Notes under the pieces: generated by a model | Told to the model about the DNA's origin: nothing | The model's input: the letters and a program-made list of their open reading frames with translations, nothing else | Database searches by the model: none | Assembly (NCBI GenBank): GCA_003153315.1 | Contig: PLYA01000028.1 | Span: forward strand, 1 to 64,000 | Source of the DNA: Bacteroidota bacterium | GTDB lineage: Bacteria; Bacteroidota; Bacteroidia; B-17B0; Aurantibacillaceae | Reading direction: 5' to 3' | Length of the DNA: 64,000 bases | Translations under genes and position numbers: made by a program | Shown here: positions 1 to 8,487 of the stretch, piece after piece | Numbering within the stretch: position 1 is the stretch's first letter | Layout: each line of letters opens with the position of its first letter

Positions 1-2123
1 TTGCCCAATGTAGAAATACCGGTAGTGCTATTCGCGGTAATATTAATATTATCAAGATATAACCAGTCCCCCCAGTCTGAGATATTTTCAAAAGCAAACT
101 CTACATTTGAATGACCTGCAACGCCAGATAGAGTTATTACATCAGTTCTCCATTGAGAAGAAGAAGGAACGGCACAACTGGTTCCACTGGTAATCGTAAA
201 TATAGGGCCTGTAGAAAGGGCCACACCACCTTTTCTGTAAATCTGAGTCCAAGTAGTACCACAATCTATAGATGAATAAACAATAAGGGTATCCGTATAA
301 TTAGTTCCGCTTTGAGTAGTTGGTATATAACCCACATCAAAACTAAGGCTACCTGAACTGGCTGAAGAGAAGTCATAAGTAGAGGTATAAAACCAATCCT
401 TTTTTCCAGTCATATCAGTTGTTCCATCCCCATCACAATTATTCATTGCAATAGAATTATTCCCTGTATGAGCAACAGCTGTATTGATTACCCAAGCAAC
501 ATCCCCATCCGGATTATTAATAGACCATCCGGCAGGTAAACTTGAACTACCTTCAAAACCTTCTACAAAAGGTAAGGTTGCTCCGGAAGCTGATACATTA
601 AAAGTTGATGTCGTCTGGTTATTACCTGAATTTGCATCTGTTGAGTTATTGGGATTATTAGTAGTGCTGGTAAGTGTATGAGAACCAGCAGTAACTGTAA
701 TAGCAGGAATATTTACATTGGTTGTTTGCCCTGTTGTAAGAGTACCCGTCCAGCTATATGTCATAACAGGTCCGCCATCTATTTGATAATTAATATTACA
801 AGTAGTAAGTGTATTGGTGCCAAAATCTTTTAAAGTAACCACAGGTATAATTGTTGTAGAGCATGCAACACCAGAAGGAGAAGCTATTCCTGTAATTCCG
901 GCATCTACACTTGCCGGTGGTTGTATCCCAACCAATATTTCATGATCTGTTGAAGGATTAAAAGTACCGTTAGTAGTTTGCAAATTATTGATAGAAAAAT
1001 AGCCGTCATCATATCCTGCCCAACCCCAATTCATATGAACATTATTATTTACATCATATCCATCACACACCCAGGTATGCCCTCCATCAGAAGGATCTTG
1101 ACCTGCATACTGAACTGGTCTGCCTGCATTAAGATCTGTTTCTATTAAATTAAGCCAGGCAGCATCAGAATAACCGCCTTGAGTTCTTTGATATCCCTTT
1201 ATAGTAGTAGGATCATAACCAAAATAAACGGTGTAAGAGTTTTGCGCACAGGCTCCTCCAGGATTATCAACCTGAAGTACATAAGCACCACTACCACTTG
1301 GAGCATAATTCATATCTACACTTATCCCTGCTTGAGACATAATAGTAGCAACCGCAGAATAAGTAGATGGGGTTGAAGTGATATTGGCATCGTTTAATGG
1401 CATTCCAGCCCAATTATATGTTGTTGCACCAAAATTTGCGGATAAAGTTCCGTAAGAACCTGCACTATAAGAATGAGAACCTGTACCGGTTGCAGGGTAA
1501 CTCCAATACCTCATTATTTGAGACATGGTTGTTGCCACACAACCTGTAACACAGGCAGCACTGTTACTTCCATCTCCTGTGCTTCCGGGACAATAAGCAT
1601 TGTAATAAGGAGATTGATTCCAATCAGATTGTACTAAAGGGGCTACACTGGTTGTAAGCACAGAGCTTGCTCCATTATTTCTTAGAGCGGCTTTATTAAG
1701 ATTACTGGTTGCAGAAAAATCTCCAGCCCACTCACGAGCAATATCCTCTGTTGCCTCCATATTAGCAGCTTTTATAGCTATAATTTCCTTCTTTTTACTC
1801 GTCATCCAATAATTAATAGGTGTATGTTGAGCAGGGATTTTAAATTGTTTTTCAGTAGAATAACCTATAATAGGATGAACAACATCATCAGCTGTAATGA
1901 TAATGAATCCATCGTTCGTATTTACATTAAACACATAGTAAAGAGCTTCTCCTGCTAAAGACGTTTCAGTATAAGCTAACGTAAGGCTTTTGGGAACTTT
2001 ACTGGAATGTTGCTTATAAAAACTTATAGCTAAATTCTTTGCTGCAACTGATGATACAGGTTTAGCTTGAATTATGTTCATCCCTATAATAAACATAACT
2101 AGTAAATAAGTAATTTTTTTCAT
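1..2123 (-). CDS. C10 family (streptopain-like) cysteine protease, secreted, C-terminus beyond window
   Basis: Secreted cysteine protease precursor. The start at 2123 gives a signal peptide (MKKITYLLVMFIIGMNIIQA) followed by a Spi-type inhibitory prodomain of about 130 residues. The peptidase domain carries CVTGCVATTMSQIMRYW, which matches the C10 active-site block; the catalytic cysteine is Cys195. The partner histidine is His349 in GGHTWVCDGYD, followed by the conserved NWGW motif. After the protease (about residue 395) come Ig-like/CARDB-like sequence and a choice-of-anchor/jelly-roll-like domain (FVEGFEG, LPAGWSINNPDGDVAW). The frame stays open to base 3, so the end, where a T9SS sorting domain would be expected, lies outside the window. 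The family includes streptopain (SpeB). The target is unknown; nutrient proteolysis or host/prey degradation are both possible. Unlinked to the pyrimidine genes next door. Confidence 0.9.
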   Translation of the reverse strand, partial: MKKITYLLVMFIIGMNIIQAKPVSSVAAKNLAISFYKQHSSKVPKSLTLAYTETSLAGEALYYVFNVNTNDGFIIITADDVVHPIIGYSTEKQFKIPAQHTPINYWMTSKKKEIIAIKAANMEATEDIAREWAGDFSATSNLNKAALRNNGASSVLTTSVAPLVQSDWNQSPYYNAYCPGSTGDGSNSAACVTGCVATTMSQIMRYWSYPATGTGSHSYSAGSYGTLSANFGATTYNWAGMPLNDANITSTPSTYSAVATIMSQAGISVDMNYAPSGSGAYVLQVDNPGGACAQNSYTVYFGYDPTTIKGYQRTQGGYSDAAWLNLIETDLNAGRPVQYAGQDPSDGGHTWVCDGYDVNNNVHMNWGWAGYDDGYFSINNLQTTNGTFNPSTDHEILVGIQPPASVDAGITGIASPSGVACSTTIIPVVTLKDFGTNTLTTCNINYQIDGGPVMTYSWTGTLTTGQTTNVNIPAITVTAGSHTLTSTTNNPNNSTDANSGNNQTTSTFNVSASGATLPFVEGFEGSSSLPAGWSINNPDGDVAWVINTAVAHTGNNSIAMNNCDGDGTTDMTGKKDWFYTSTYDFSSASSGSLSFDVGYIPTTQSGTNYTDTLIVYSSIDCGTTWTQIYRKGGVALSTGPIFTITSGTSCAVPSSSQWRTDVITLSGVAGHSNVEFAFENISDWGDWLYLDNINITANSTTGISTLG

Positions 2124-2351
2124 GAGTTTGCGATTTTAGTTGTTGATGTAATTAATAATTCATTTTTACAAATGCAACAATGATACTTTAGACGGGTAAT
2201 TATAGTGAATACCAACTCAAAAGTCAAGACATTTGAGACAAACTACAGTAATGTGTCGGTTAAATGTTTTTAAGGAGTACTAAATGATAATAATAGAGAA
2301 ATTGTTAAAAATGAACTTTGGATAGGAAAGAGTATTCGGTAATCTAATCCT

Positions 2352-3620
2352 TTAATGATCATTCAACGGAAGTCCTCTCTTCTGAAACTCAATCCAGTTA
2401 AGGTATTCATCTCCTTTTCGATGTACTTCCATAGTAATGCAATCATCAACCGGACAAACTATTTTGCAAAGGTTGCAACCTACACATTCCTCTTCTTTAA
2501 CGGTATAGGTATTGTAAGGATTTCCTCTTTCAATATTTATAGATTGATGCGAAGTATCTTCACAAGAGATATAACATAAGCCGCAGTGAATACATTTCTC
2601 CTGATCAATCTTGGCAATGATGTGATAATTGATATCTAACTCTTCCCAACGGGTAATAGTAGGGACAGATAAGCCCACAAAATCATCTATAGATTTATAG
2701 CCTTTTTCATCCATCCAGTTGCTAAGTCCATCACACATATCACGCACAATTCTGAAACCATAATGCATAGCGGCTGTACATACCTGCACATTGCTTGCAC
2801 CCAACAACATAAATTCTACAGCATCCTTCCAGGTACTGATACCACCAATACCTGAGATAGGTACCTTTTTAGTTATGTTATCCTGAGATAAGGTAGTAAG
2901 CATTTTTAAGGCTATAGGTTTTACAGCAGGTCCGCAATAACCACCAAACACCGATTTACCTCCCACATTAGGATTAGGAACTAAGGTGTCCAAATCAATT
3001 CCTGTTACCGATTGAATGGTATTTATTAAAGATAAACCATTAGTACCTGCTGCAATTACGGCTCTTCCTGCCGGAACTACTGAATGCACATTAGGTGTAA
3101 GTTTAGTAATAACAGGTATTTTGGCTACTTCCATAACCCACTCAACTACCATCTTAGCTATTTCAGGGTCTTGACCTACTGATGCACCCATACCTCTTTC
3201 TACCATCCCGTGCGGACAACCGAAATTCAATTCAATACCATGTGCTCCTGTATCTTCAACCTTTTTAATGATATCATGCCAACTCTTTCTATCATTGTCT
3301 GCCATTAAAGAAACAATCATGGCACGGTCAGGGAATTCTTTTACAACTTCTTTTATCTCCTTTAGATTAACATCCAAAGGTCTGTCAGAGATAAGTTCAA
3401 TATTATTAAAGCCTACTACTTTTTGTCCGTTATAATCTAAAGTAGAATAACGTGAAGAAACGTTTTTAACCTGCGAACCTAATGTTTTCCATACCACTCC
3501 ACCCCATCCGGCTTCGAACGCACGCAACACATTTATTTTTTTATCGGTTGGCGGAGCAGATGCCAACCAAAAAGGATTAGGCGATTTTATTCCGAGAAAT
3601 GTTGACTCTAAGTTTGCCAT
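2352..3620 (-). CDS. preA: NAD-dependent dihydropyrimidine dehydrogenase, catalytic subunit PreA
   Basis: Catalytic subunit of the enzyme that reduces uracil or thymine to the 5,6-dihydro form, the first step of reductive pyrimidine degradation (cytoplasm). The 422-residue length fits the family. Residues 1-300 form the FMN TIM barrel of the dihydroorotate-dehydrogenase superfamily (NFGCPHGMVERGMG at 132-145, KLTPNV, GIGGI). The C-terminus holds two 4Fe-4S motifs: CIHCGLCYISCEDT and CVGCNLCKIVCP. At the position of the catalytic loop cysteine of mammalian DPD the sequence reads Ala-Ser-Val (146-148), so the general acid may differ. It lies 6 bp downstream of preT in one transcription unit. 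Confidence 0.92.
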   Translation of the reverse strand: MANLESTFLGIKSPNPFWLASAPPTDKKINVLRAFEAGWGGVVWKTLGSQVKNVSSRYSTLDYNGQKVVGFNNIELISDRPLDVNLKEIKEVVKEFPDRAMIVSLMADNDRKSWHDIIKKVEDTGAHGIELNFGCPHGMVERGMGASVGQDPEIAKMVVEWVMEVAKIPVITKLTPNVHSVVPAGRAVIAAGTNGLSLINTIQSVTGIDLDTLVPNPNVGGKSVFGGYCGPAVKPIALKMLTTLSQDNITKKVPISGIGGISTWKDAVEFMLLGASNVQVCTAAMHYGFRIVRDMCDGLSNWMDEKGYKSIDDFVGLSVPTITRWEELDINYHIIAKIDQEKCIHCGLCYISCEDTSHQSINIERGNPYNTYTVKEEECVGCNLCKIVCPVDDCITMEVHRKGDEYLNWIEFQKRGLPLNDH

Positions 3621-3626
3621 GATTCT

Positions 3627-4970
3627 TTATTTTATTCCTAAATATGATAAGATTCCCTTTGCAGCATCTTTACCTGCCTGCACAGCATCAACTACTTCTT
3701 TGCCACCGTTAACCGCGTCACCACCGGCAAACACACCTTTTAAATTAGTTTCTCCAATGCTACTTATAGAAATCTTTCCTCCGTTATTCTTTAAAGATGT
3801 TTTAGTTACCAAATCTTCAAAAGGAATTTGTCCGGCTGCTTTAATAACCATATCCACATCCATAGTAAATGTTTCTCCGGTATCAACAGGGGCTCTTCTG
3901 CCCGATGCATCAGGCTCACCGAGTTTCATTTTAGAACAAACTAGTTTCTTTGCTTTACCACCTTCGCCTATAATTTCTTTTGGAGCAGCTAACCAAACAA
4001 AAGAGCATCCATCCAGCTTCGCTAAATCCAATTCAACATCCGTGCAAGGTTTTTCGTTTTCTGTGCGACGATAAATCATGGTTACTTCTTTAGCGCCCAG
4101 TCTTTTTGATTGAGTTGCGGCATCAATAGCCGTCATACCCATACCGATGACAGCTACTTTATCTCCAACAGAAATTTTAGCATACTTATTTGTACGCAAA
4201 TCATAAATGAATGAAATAGCATCTACCACACCATCCAATTCTTCGCCCGGAATATTTAACTCTCTTGCAACACCCACACCTATACCTAAAAATATAGCAT
4301 CGTATTTCTTCTGCAACTCTGCTATGCTAACATCCTTCCCTAATTCTTTTTTATACTGAATATCAATTCCACCAATCGAAGTAATATAATCTACTTCATC
4401 TTCACAAGACTTTGGTGTAACCTTATAAGCTGCCACACCGTATGTCATTAACCCACCACCTTTTTCTTCTTTTTCAAAAACAGTAACATCAATACCTTGT
4501 AAGGATAAAGCATGTGCACAGGCTAAGCCCGCAGGACCCGCACCAACCACAGCAACTTTCTTTCCGGTAGAAGGTTTCCTGTCAAACAACTTCCATTTGT
4601 TGTGTACCGCTAACTCTGTTGAGTAACGTTGAAGCTTAGCAATAGCTATAGGTTCTTCTTCTCGCAGGTTATATACACAGGCTCCTTCGCAAAGTTTTTC
4701 TACCGGACAAACCTTTGAGCAACCCGCTCCCATTATGTTAGCCGAAAAGATAGTGCGTGCAGAACCCTTTATGTTATGCGATGCAATTTGTTTAATAAAC
4801 AAAGGCACATCAATGCTTGTAGGACAAGACTTGGTGCACGGCGCATCATAACAATTAATGCAACGGTTAGCTTCCAGTATAGCGCCTTCGGCATGCTCGA
4901 AAGGAGGATGTATATCCGAAAAATTATGCGCTAATACTTCCTCTGATAAACGATTGTTTTTTATTCCCAC
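3627..4970 (-). CDS. preT: Dihydropyrimidine dehydrogenase electron-transfer subunit PreT (NAD(P)H oxidoreductase)
   Basis: FAD/NAD(P)H-binding, GltD-like flavoprotein that feeds electrons from NAD(P)H to PreA. The N-terminus has the two cysteine clusters typical of GltD/PreT (CINCYDAPCTKSCP and GAGCSKVCPVEKLCEGAC) for 4Fe-4S clusters. Then comes an FAD Rossmann motif VAVVGAGPAGLACA near residue 140 and a second dinucleotide motif VAVIGMGMTAIDAA near residue 270. The C-terminal AGGDAVNGG block is the usual FAD site. At 447 residues it is slightly longer than the E. coli protein (about 412), mainly at the N-terminus. First gene of the preT-preA pair. Confidence 0.92.
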   Translation of the reverse strand: MGIKNNRLSEEVLAHNFSDIHPPFEHAEGAILEANRCINCYDAPCTKSCPTSIDVPLFIKQIASHNIKGSARTIFSANIMGAGCSKVCPVEKLCEGACVYNLREEEPIAIAKLQRYSTELAVHNKWKLFDRKPSTGKKVAVVGAGPAGLACAHALSLQGIDVTVFEKEEKGGGLMTYGVAAYKVTPKSCEDEVDYITSIGGIDIQYKKELGKDVSIAELQKKYDAIFLGIGVGVARELNIPGEELDGVVDAISFIYDLRTNKYAKISVGDKVAVIGMGMTAIDAATQSKRLGAKEVTMIYRRTENEKPCTDVELDLAKLDGCSFVWLAAPKEIIGEGGKAKKLVCSKMKLGEPDASGRRAPVDTGETFTMDVDMVIKAAGQIPFEDLVTKTSLKNNGGKISISSIGETNLKGVFAGGDAVNGGKEVVDAVQAGKDAAKGILSYLGIK

Positions 4971-4985
4971 TACTTAATATTTTAT

Positions 4986-5044
4986 GTACGTTGTATCTTG
5001 TATGCTGTACCCAGTCTGTGTACAATATACAAGGTACAAAATAC
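4986..5044. repeat. Imperfect 25-bp inverted repeat with 9-nt loop, made of TTGTAT-like words
   Basis: Left arm 4986-5010 and right arm 5020-5044 are complementary at about 20 of 25 positions around a 9-nt loop. Both arms are built from repeated GTAC/TTGTAT words. It fills almost the whole gap between preT and the amidase gene. It could work as a transcript hairpin or attenuator in the operon, or be a copy of a small dispersed palindromic repeat. No T-run follows, so it is not a standard terminator. Confidence 0.6.
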
Positions 5045-5048
5045 GATT

Positions 5049-5915
5049 CTACAATTCAGTTATTCTTCCATAAGTTTCAGGTCTTCTGTCTCTAAAGAAC
5101 TGCCAAGTGTTTCTTACCTGTTCAATCATATCCAAATCAAAATCGGCAATCAACAACTCATCATTATCTCTTGATGCCTGCGCAAATATTTGTCCGCGTG
5201 GGTCAACAAAATAAGATTGTCCGTAAAACTTACCTAAGTTCCAAGGCTTCTCCTCTCCTACCCTGTTTATGCAACCCCAAAAGTTTCCGTTGGCAGCCGC
5301 ATGTGCAGGTTGTTCTAATTTCCATAAATACTCGCTTAAACCGGCAACAGTAGCCGAAGGATTATACACAATCTCAGCACCGTTTAATCCTAAACAACGT
5401 GCCCCATCGGGGAAATGCCTGTCGTAACAAATATACACACCCACCTTAGCATAACGGGTTTGAAACACGGGGTAACCAAGGTTTCCGGGTTTAAAGAAAA
5501 ACTTTTCCCAGAAGCCGTTTGTATGCGGAATATGATTTTTGCGGTACTTACCCAAATACGTTCCATCAGCATCTATCACAGCTGCGGTGTTATACAACAC
5601 GCCCGCCTGCTCTTTTTCGTAAATAGGAACGATGATTACCATGTTATATTTTTTGGCGTAAGTAGCCATCAAATCCGTAGTAGGACCGGGAACAGTTTCG
5701 GCAGAGCCATACCATTTGGCATCCTGACCGGGACAGAAATAAGGGGTATTAAATATTTCTTGCAGGCAAAGTATTTGCACACCTTTTTTGCCCGCTTCTT
5801 CAATATACGGTATGTGCTTTTGCACCATGGCATTGCAAATCTCCTGTATGGTTCCTTCTCCTTCGGTTTTTGGCAGACTCATTTGTATGAGCCCCGATTT
5901 AATCATTCTTGACAT
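5049..5915 (-). CDS. Nitrilase-superfamily amidase, probable beta-ureidopropionase
   Basis: Carbon-nitrogen hydrolase of the N-carbamoyl-beta-alanine / N-carbamoylputrescine amidase group. The Glu-Lys-Cys triad is visible: Glu53 (LQEIFNTPYF), Lys126 (KYRKNHIP) and Cys163 (VYICYDRHFPDG). Its position next to preT/preA argues for beta-ureidopropionase, which releases beta-alanine, CO2 and ammonia in the last step of reductive pyrimidine breakdown. The middle enzyme, dihydropyrimidinase, is not in the window. The length, 288 residues, is normal for the family. The chosen start keeps the first beta-strand; Met4 is an equally possible start. Substrate assignment rests on context. Confidence 0.82.
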   Translation of the reverse strand: MSRMIKSGLIQMSLPKTEGEGTIQEICNAMVQKHIPYIEEAGKKGVQILCLQEIFNTPYFCPGQDAKWYGSAETVPGPTTDLMATYAKKYNMVIIVPIYEKEQAGVLYNTAAVIDADGTYLGKYRKNHIPHTNGFWEKFFFKPGNLGYPVFQTRYAKVGVYICYDRHFPDGARCLGLNGAEIVYNPSATVAGLSEYLWKLEQPAHAAANGNFWGCINRVGEEKPWNLGKFYGQSYFVDPRGQIFAQASRDNDELLIADFDLDMIEQVRNTWQFFRDRRPETYGRITEL

Positions 5916-6022
5916 ATTATCTTATTTTAAATGTTTAATTTACTATTAAATGAAGACGATAAAAATAGGAATTATTTTAAATGGTGGTGATAAATCATCT
6001 TCATTTGGGTGTTTAAAGAATA

Positions 6023-6478
6023 TTACCAATTAACAATAGCATAGGTATAACCCTTTCCTAATACAGGGTTGTTATATATATACGTTTGGGGACTATTATA
6101 TGAGTATGTTATAGGAGTTGAAGGAGAATAACCGCCATTATATTGCGCATTAACTACTTTTATATATCCGGTTGCATAATAAAGTGAGTTATTAGAGGAA
6201 AGCACTACTGCACTGATATAACCTGCCTGTCCCTTCATTTTTGGGTTATTAACTGAATAAGTTACTGTTACTTGAAAGCTATCAGTAGTTATTGTATCAT
6301 TAGCTAAGTTTCCGTATTGGTATTGCCCTGTGCCATAATTTGCCACATATTCTAATGCCAGTTTTTCATTAGCACCTAAATGAGCTATTACCTTATATGT
6401 AACCGACATAGATTTTGAAGTAGGTGGCTTTTTACAACCTAACAACAATATTATAGGAAGCAAAAATAGTTTTCTCAC
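6023..6478 (-). CDS. Small lipoprotein of unknown function
   Basis: 151-residue protein with a short hydrophobic leader ending in a lipobox (ILLLGCKK), so an anchored envelope lipoprotein is expected. The mature part is rich in Tyr, Asn, Ser and Thr with alternating beta-strand patterns (SVTYKVIAHLG, SFQVTVTYSV, YATGYIKVV), suggesting a small beta-sandwich. No known family was recognised. It is transcribed away from the 21-bp tandem array. Confidence 0.65.
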   Translation of the reverse strand: MRKLFLLPIILLLGCKKPPTSKSMSVTYKVIAHLGANEKLALEYVANYGTGQYQYGNLANDTITTDSFQVTVTYSVNNPKMKGQAGYISAVVLSSNNSLYYATGYIKVVNAQYNGGYSPSTPITYSYNSPQTYIYNNPVLGKGYTYAIVNW

Positions 6479-6679
6479 TTGTCCTTGATTTATTCTTTGT
6501 AAGAACGTATTGCTGTATAATATATTGCTTTCATCCCCCTAAAACTACCAATAATTATTCGTTTTTTATTATTTCTTTATTTGTACTCATGTATTCACTT
6601 CGCTTTGCTTCGTTCGGCTTATTTTTCGGCAATAAATAGTAAAAAAGGGGTGGTTTTTAGTTATTTAGGCTTAAAAAAC

Positions 6680-7015
6680 GGTTTTCAAAACCTCACGGAC
6701 GGTTTTTTAAACTTCACGGACAGTTTTCAAACTTTGAAAAACTCCCTGCAAAACTTGAAAAACGGTTTTCAAAACTCCACGGATGGTTTTCAAAACTTAA
6801 AAACTGGTTTTCAAAACTCCACGGATGGTTTTCGAAACTTAAAACCCGGGTTTCGAAACTTAAAACCCGGATTTGGAAACTTGAAACCCAGATTTGCAAA
6901 CTTGAAACTCGGATTCCCAAACTCGGAATACGGATTCCGAAACTCGGCAAACGGTTTCCGAAACTTGGCAAACGGTTTCCGAAACTTGATAGATGGTTAT
7001 CGAAAGAGTTTAAAA
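6680..7015. repeat. Tandem array 1: sixteen 21-bp units without indels
   Basis: Sixteen consecutive 21-bp units fill the stretch exactly (16 x 21 = 336 bp). The consensus is close to GGTTTTCAAAACTTGAAAAAC; neighbouring units differ by substitutions only, with no length change. Units are not separated by spacers. T- and A-tracts recur at about one helical turn, which predicts bent DNA. Because 21 is a multiple of 3, the array is open on both strands (heptads such as GFQNLKN forward), and a 151-codon frame spans 6581-7036. No family or start signal supports that frame, so it is treated as a DNA repeat that happens to be open. It ends 34 bp before the TPR gene at 7050. Confidence 0.9.
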
Positions 7016-7049
7016 ATAGCTTATTTAAAGAAATAAGTACATTTAAGCC

Positions 7050-8408
7050 ATGAAAAAGTGGCTTTTTCTCATATCTCTTGTCTCAATTCTCACATCTCAG
7101 GTCTGCTCTGCGCAAAACATAGATTCTCTTTGGACAATATTTAATAATAAAACCCAGCCCGATACGGTTCGCTTGAAAGCCATTCACAGCATTTCATTAA
7201 GCTATACTTCCAATAACCCCGATAGTGCCATTATGATAGCCGAACAGGAATTAAGTTTTGCCAATTCGGTTTCTGCTAAACGGGGCAAAAAATGGATTGG
7301 CAAAGCTTATAATGTTTTAGGCATAGCATATATGAGTAAAAGCAATTATGCCAAAGCGCTGGATTATTACCTGAAATCTTTAAAGATAAACGAAGAAATT
7401 GGTAATAAGTATGGTATAAGTGTTTGCTATAGCAATATTGGTAATATTTATTATTATGAAGCCAACTACCCTAAAACCCTTGAATATTATACAAAAGCCT
7501 TAGAAATTTGTAAAAAAGTCGGCAATAAAAAAGGCATTGCAGCCTCCTATAATAATATGGGCGAGCTTTACCGCGTTCAAAACAACTTTAGCAAAGCATT
7601 AGAATATTATGTAAAAGCTATTGAACTGTTTAATGAATTAAGCGACAAACAAGGTATAGGACAAGCCTATAGCAATATTGGTATTGTTTACTATTCTCAA
7701 AATAATAACCAAAAGGCTTTGGAATATTATTTAAAAGCTTTAAAAGTACATGAGGAGCTCGACGGGAAAGTAGATATAATACTTTGTTATAATAAAATGA
7801 GTGAGTTATATAACCGAATAGGAGATTATAAACAAGCCATGTTTTATAGCAATGCTGCCCTAAAATTAAGTGTCGAAACCGGCGATTTAAATGAGTTGCG
7901 ATACGCCTACGAGAACTTAGCTACCGCCTATAGCAAAACAGGTAAGTATAAAGAAGCGTATGAAAACCATGTAAAATTTAAACAAATAAATGATAGCATT
8001 TTTAATACGGATAACAGCAAACAACTTGGCGATATAAAAACCAAATTTGAAGTAGAACGAAAAGAAGCCGAGCTAAAAGTAAAAGCCGAAGCCGAACAGG
8101 AAAAACTAAAAGCCATTGCTCATGAGGAAAAAAAAAGACAACAGGTAATTATTGCAGCTGTTGCGGGTATGTTGGTAGTAGTAGTTATATTTTCCTTATT
8201 TTTATATAAACGTTTCCGCATTACAGAAAAACAAAAAACCATTATAGAAAAACAAAAACAAGAAGTAGATGAAGCCTACAACTTACTGCATGAAAAGAAT
8301 AAAGAAGTTATGGACAGCATACATTATGCCAAAAGAATACAAACCGCTTTACTTACATCAGAAAGGTATATGAAGAGTAGTTTAAACAGGCTGACGAAAA
8401 ACAACTAG
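7050..8408 (+). CDS. TPR-repeat membrane protein lacking the phosphatase domain of its paralogue
   Basis: 452 residues: signal peptide to about residue 21 (cleavage near SAQ), six or more TPR repeats of 36-40 residues to about 310 (AKALDYYLKSLKINEEIG type), a charged coiled coil, one membrane helix near 366-386 (VIIAAVAGMLVVVVIF), then a cytoplasmic coiled coil. It ends at SIHYAKRIQTALLTSERYM, the sequence that in the next gene begins the linker to a SpoIIE phosphatase. The neighbouring paralogue has the same layout plus the phosphatase. Likely an envelope sensor or scaffold with the TPR part in the periplasm. The two genes are adjacent (TAG directly followed by ATG) and probably co-transcribed. 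Either an old C-terminal truncation or a natural short form that partners with the longer protein. Confidence 0.75.
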   Translation: MKKWLFLISLVSILTSQVCSAQNIDSLWTIFNNKTQPDTVRLKAIHSISLSYTSNNPDSAIMIAEQELSFANSVSAKRGKKWIGKAYNVLGIAYMSKSNYAKALDYYLKSLKINEEIGNKYGISVCYSNIGNIYYYEANYPKTLEYYTKALEICKKVGNKKGIAASYNNMGELYRVQNNFSKALEYYVKAIELFNELSDKQGIGQAYSNIGIVYYSQNNNQKALEYYLKALKVHEELDGKVDIILCYNKMSELYNRIGDYKQAMFYSNAALKLSVETGDLNELRYAYENLATAYSKTGKYKEAYENHVKFKQINDSIFNTDNSKQLGDIKTKFEVERKEAELKVKAEAEQEKLKAIAHEEKKRQQVIIAAVAGMLVVVVIFSLFLYKRFRITEKQKTIIEKQKQEVDEAYNLLHEKNKEVMDSIHYAKRIQTALLTSERYMKSSLNRLTKNN

Positions 8409-8424
8409 ATGAGAAATTATAAAA

Positions 8425-8487
8425 ACATGAGATATGCGACTTTAGATATGAGAAAATATTTCACATATCTCATTTCACTTCTCATGT
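8425..8487. repeat. Nested inverted repeat overlapping the predicted start of the TPR phosphatase
   Basis: Outer arms ACATGAGA (8425-8432) and TCTCATGT (8480-8487) are perfectly complementary. Inside lies a second pair, AGATATG and CATATCT, around a short loop. The element overlaps the predicted start codon at 8448 and the signal-peptide codons. Related TCTCATATCTC-like words occur in the signal-peptide region of the upstream paralogue (7066-7110). It could form an mRNA hairpin masking the start, or be a small dispersed repeat that became part of the gene. Confidence 0.55.

Noticed and set aside
5415-5912. Plus-strand frame opposite the amidase gene
   Set aside because: Shadow frame; the - strand gene has an intact catalytic triad.
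6680-7015. CRISPR array
   Set aside because: Units are contiguous 21-mers without unique spacers, and no cas genes are in the window.
6581-7036. 151-codon open frame across tandem array 1 (heptads GFQNLKN)
   Set aside because: Openness follows from the 21-bp period; the opposite strand is open too, and there is no start signal or family. Kept as a repeat, not a CDS.
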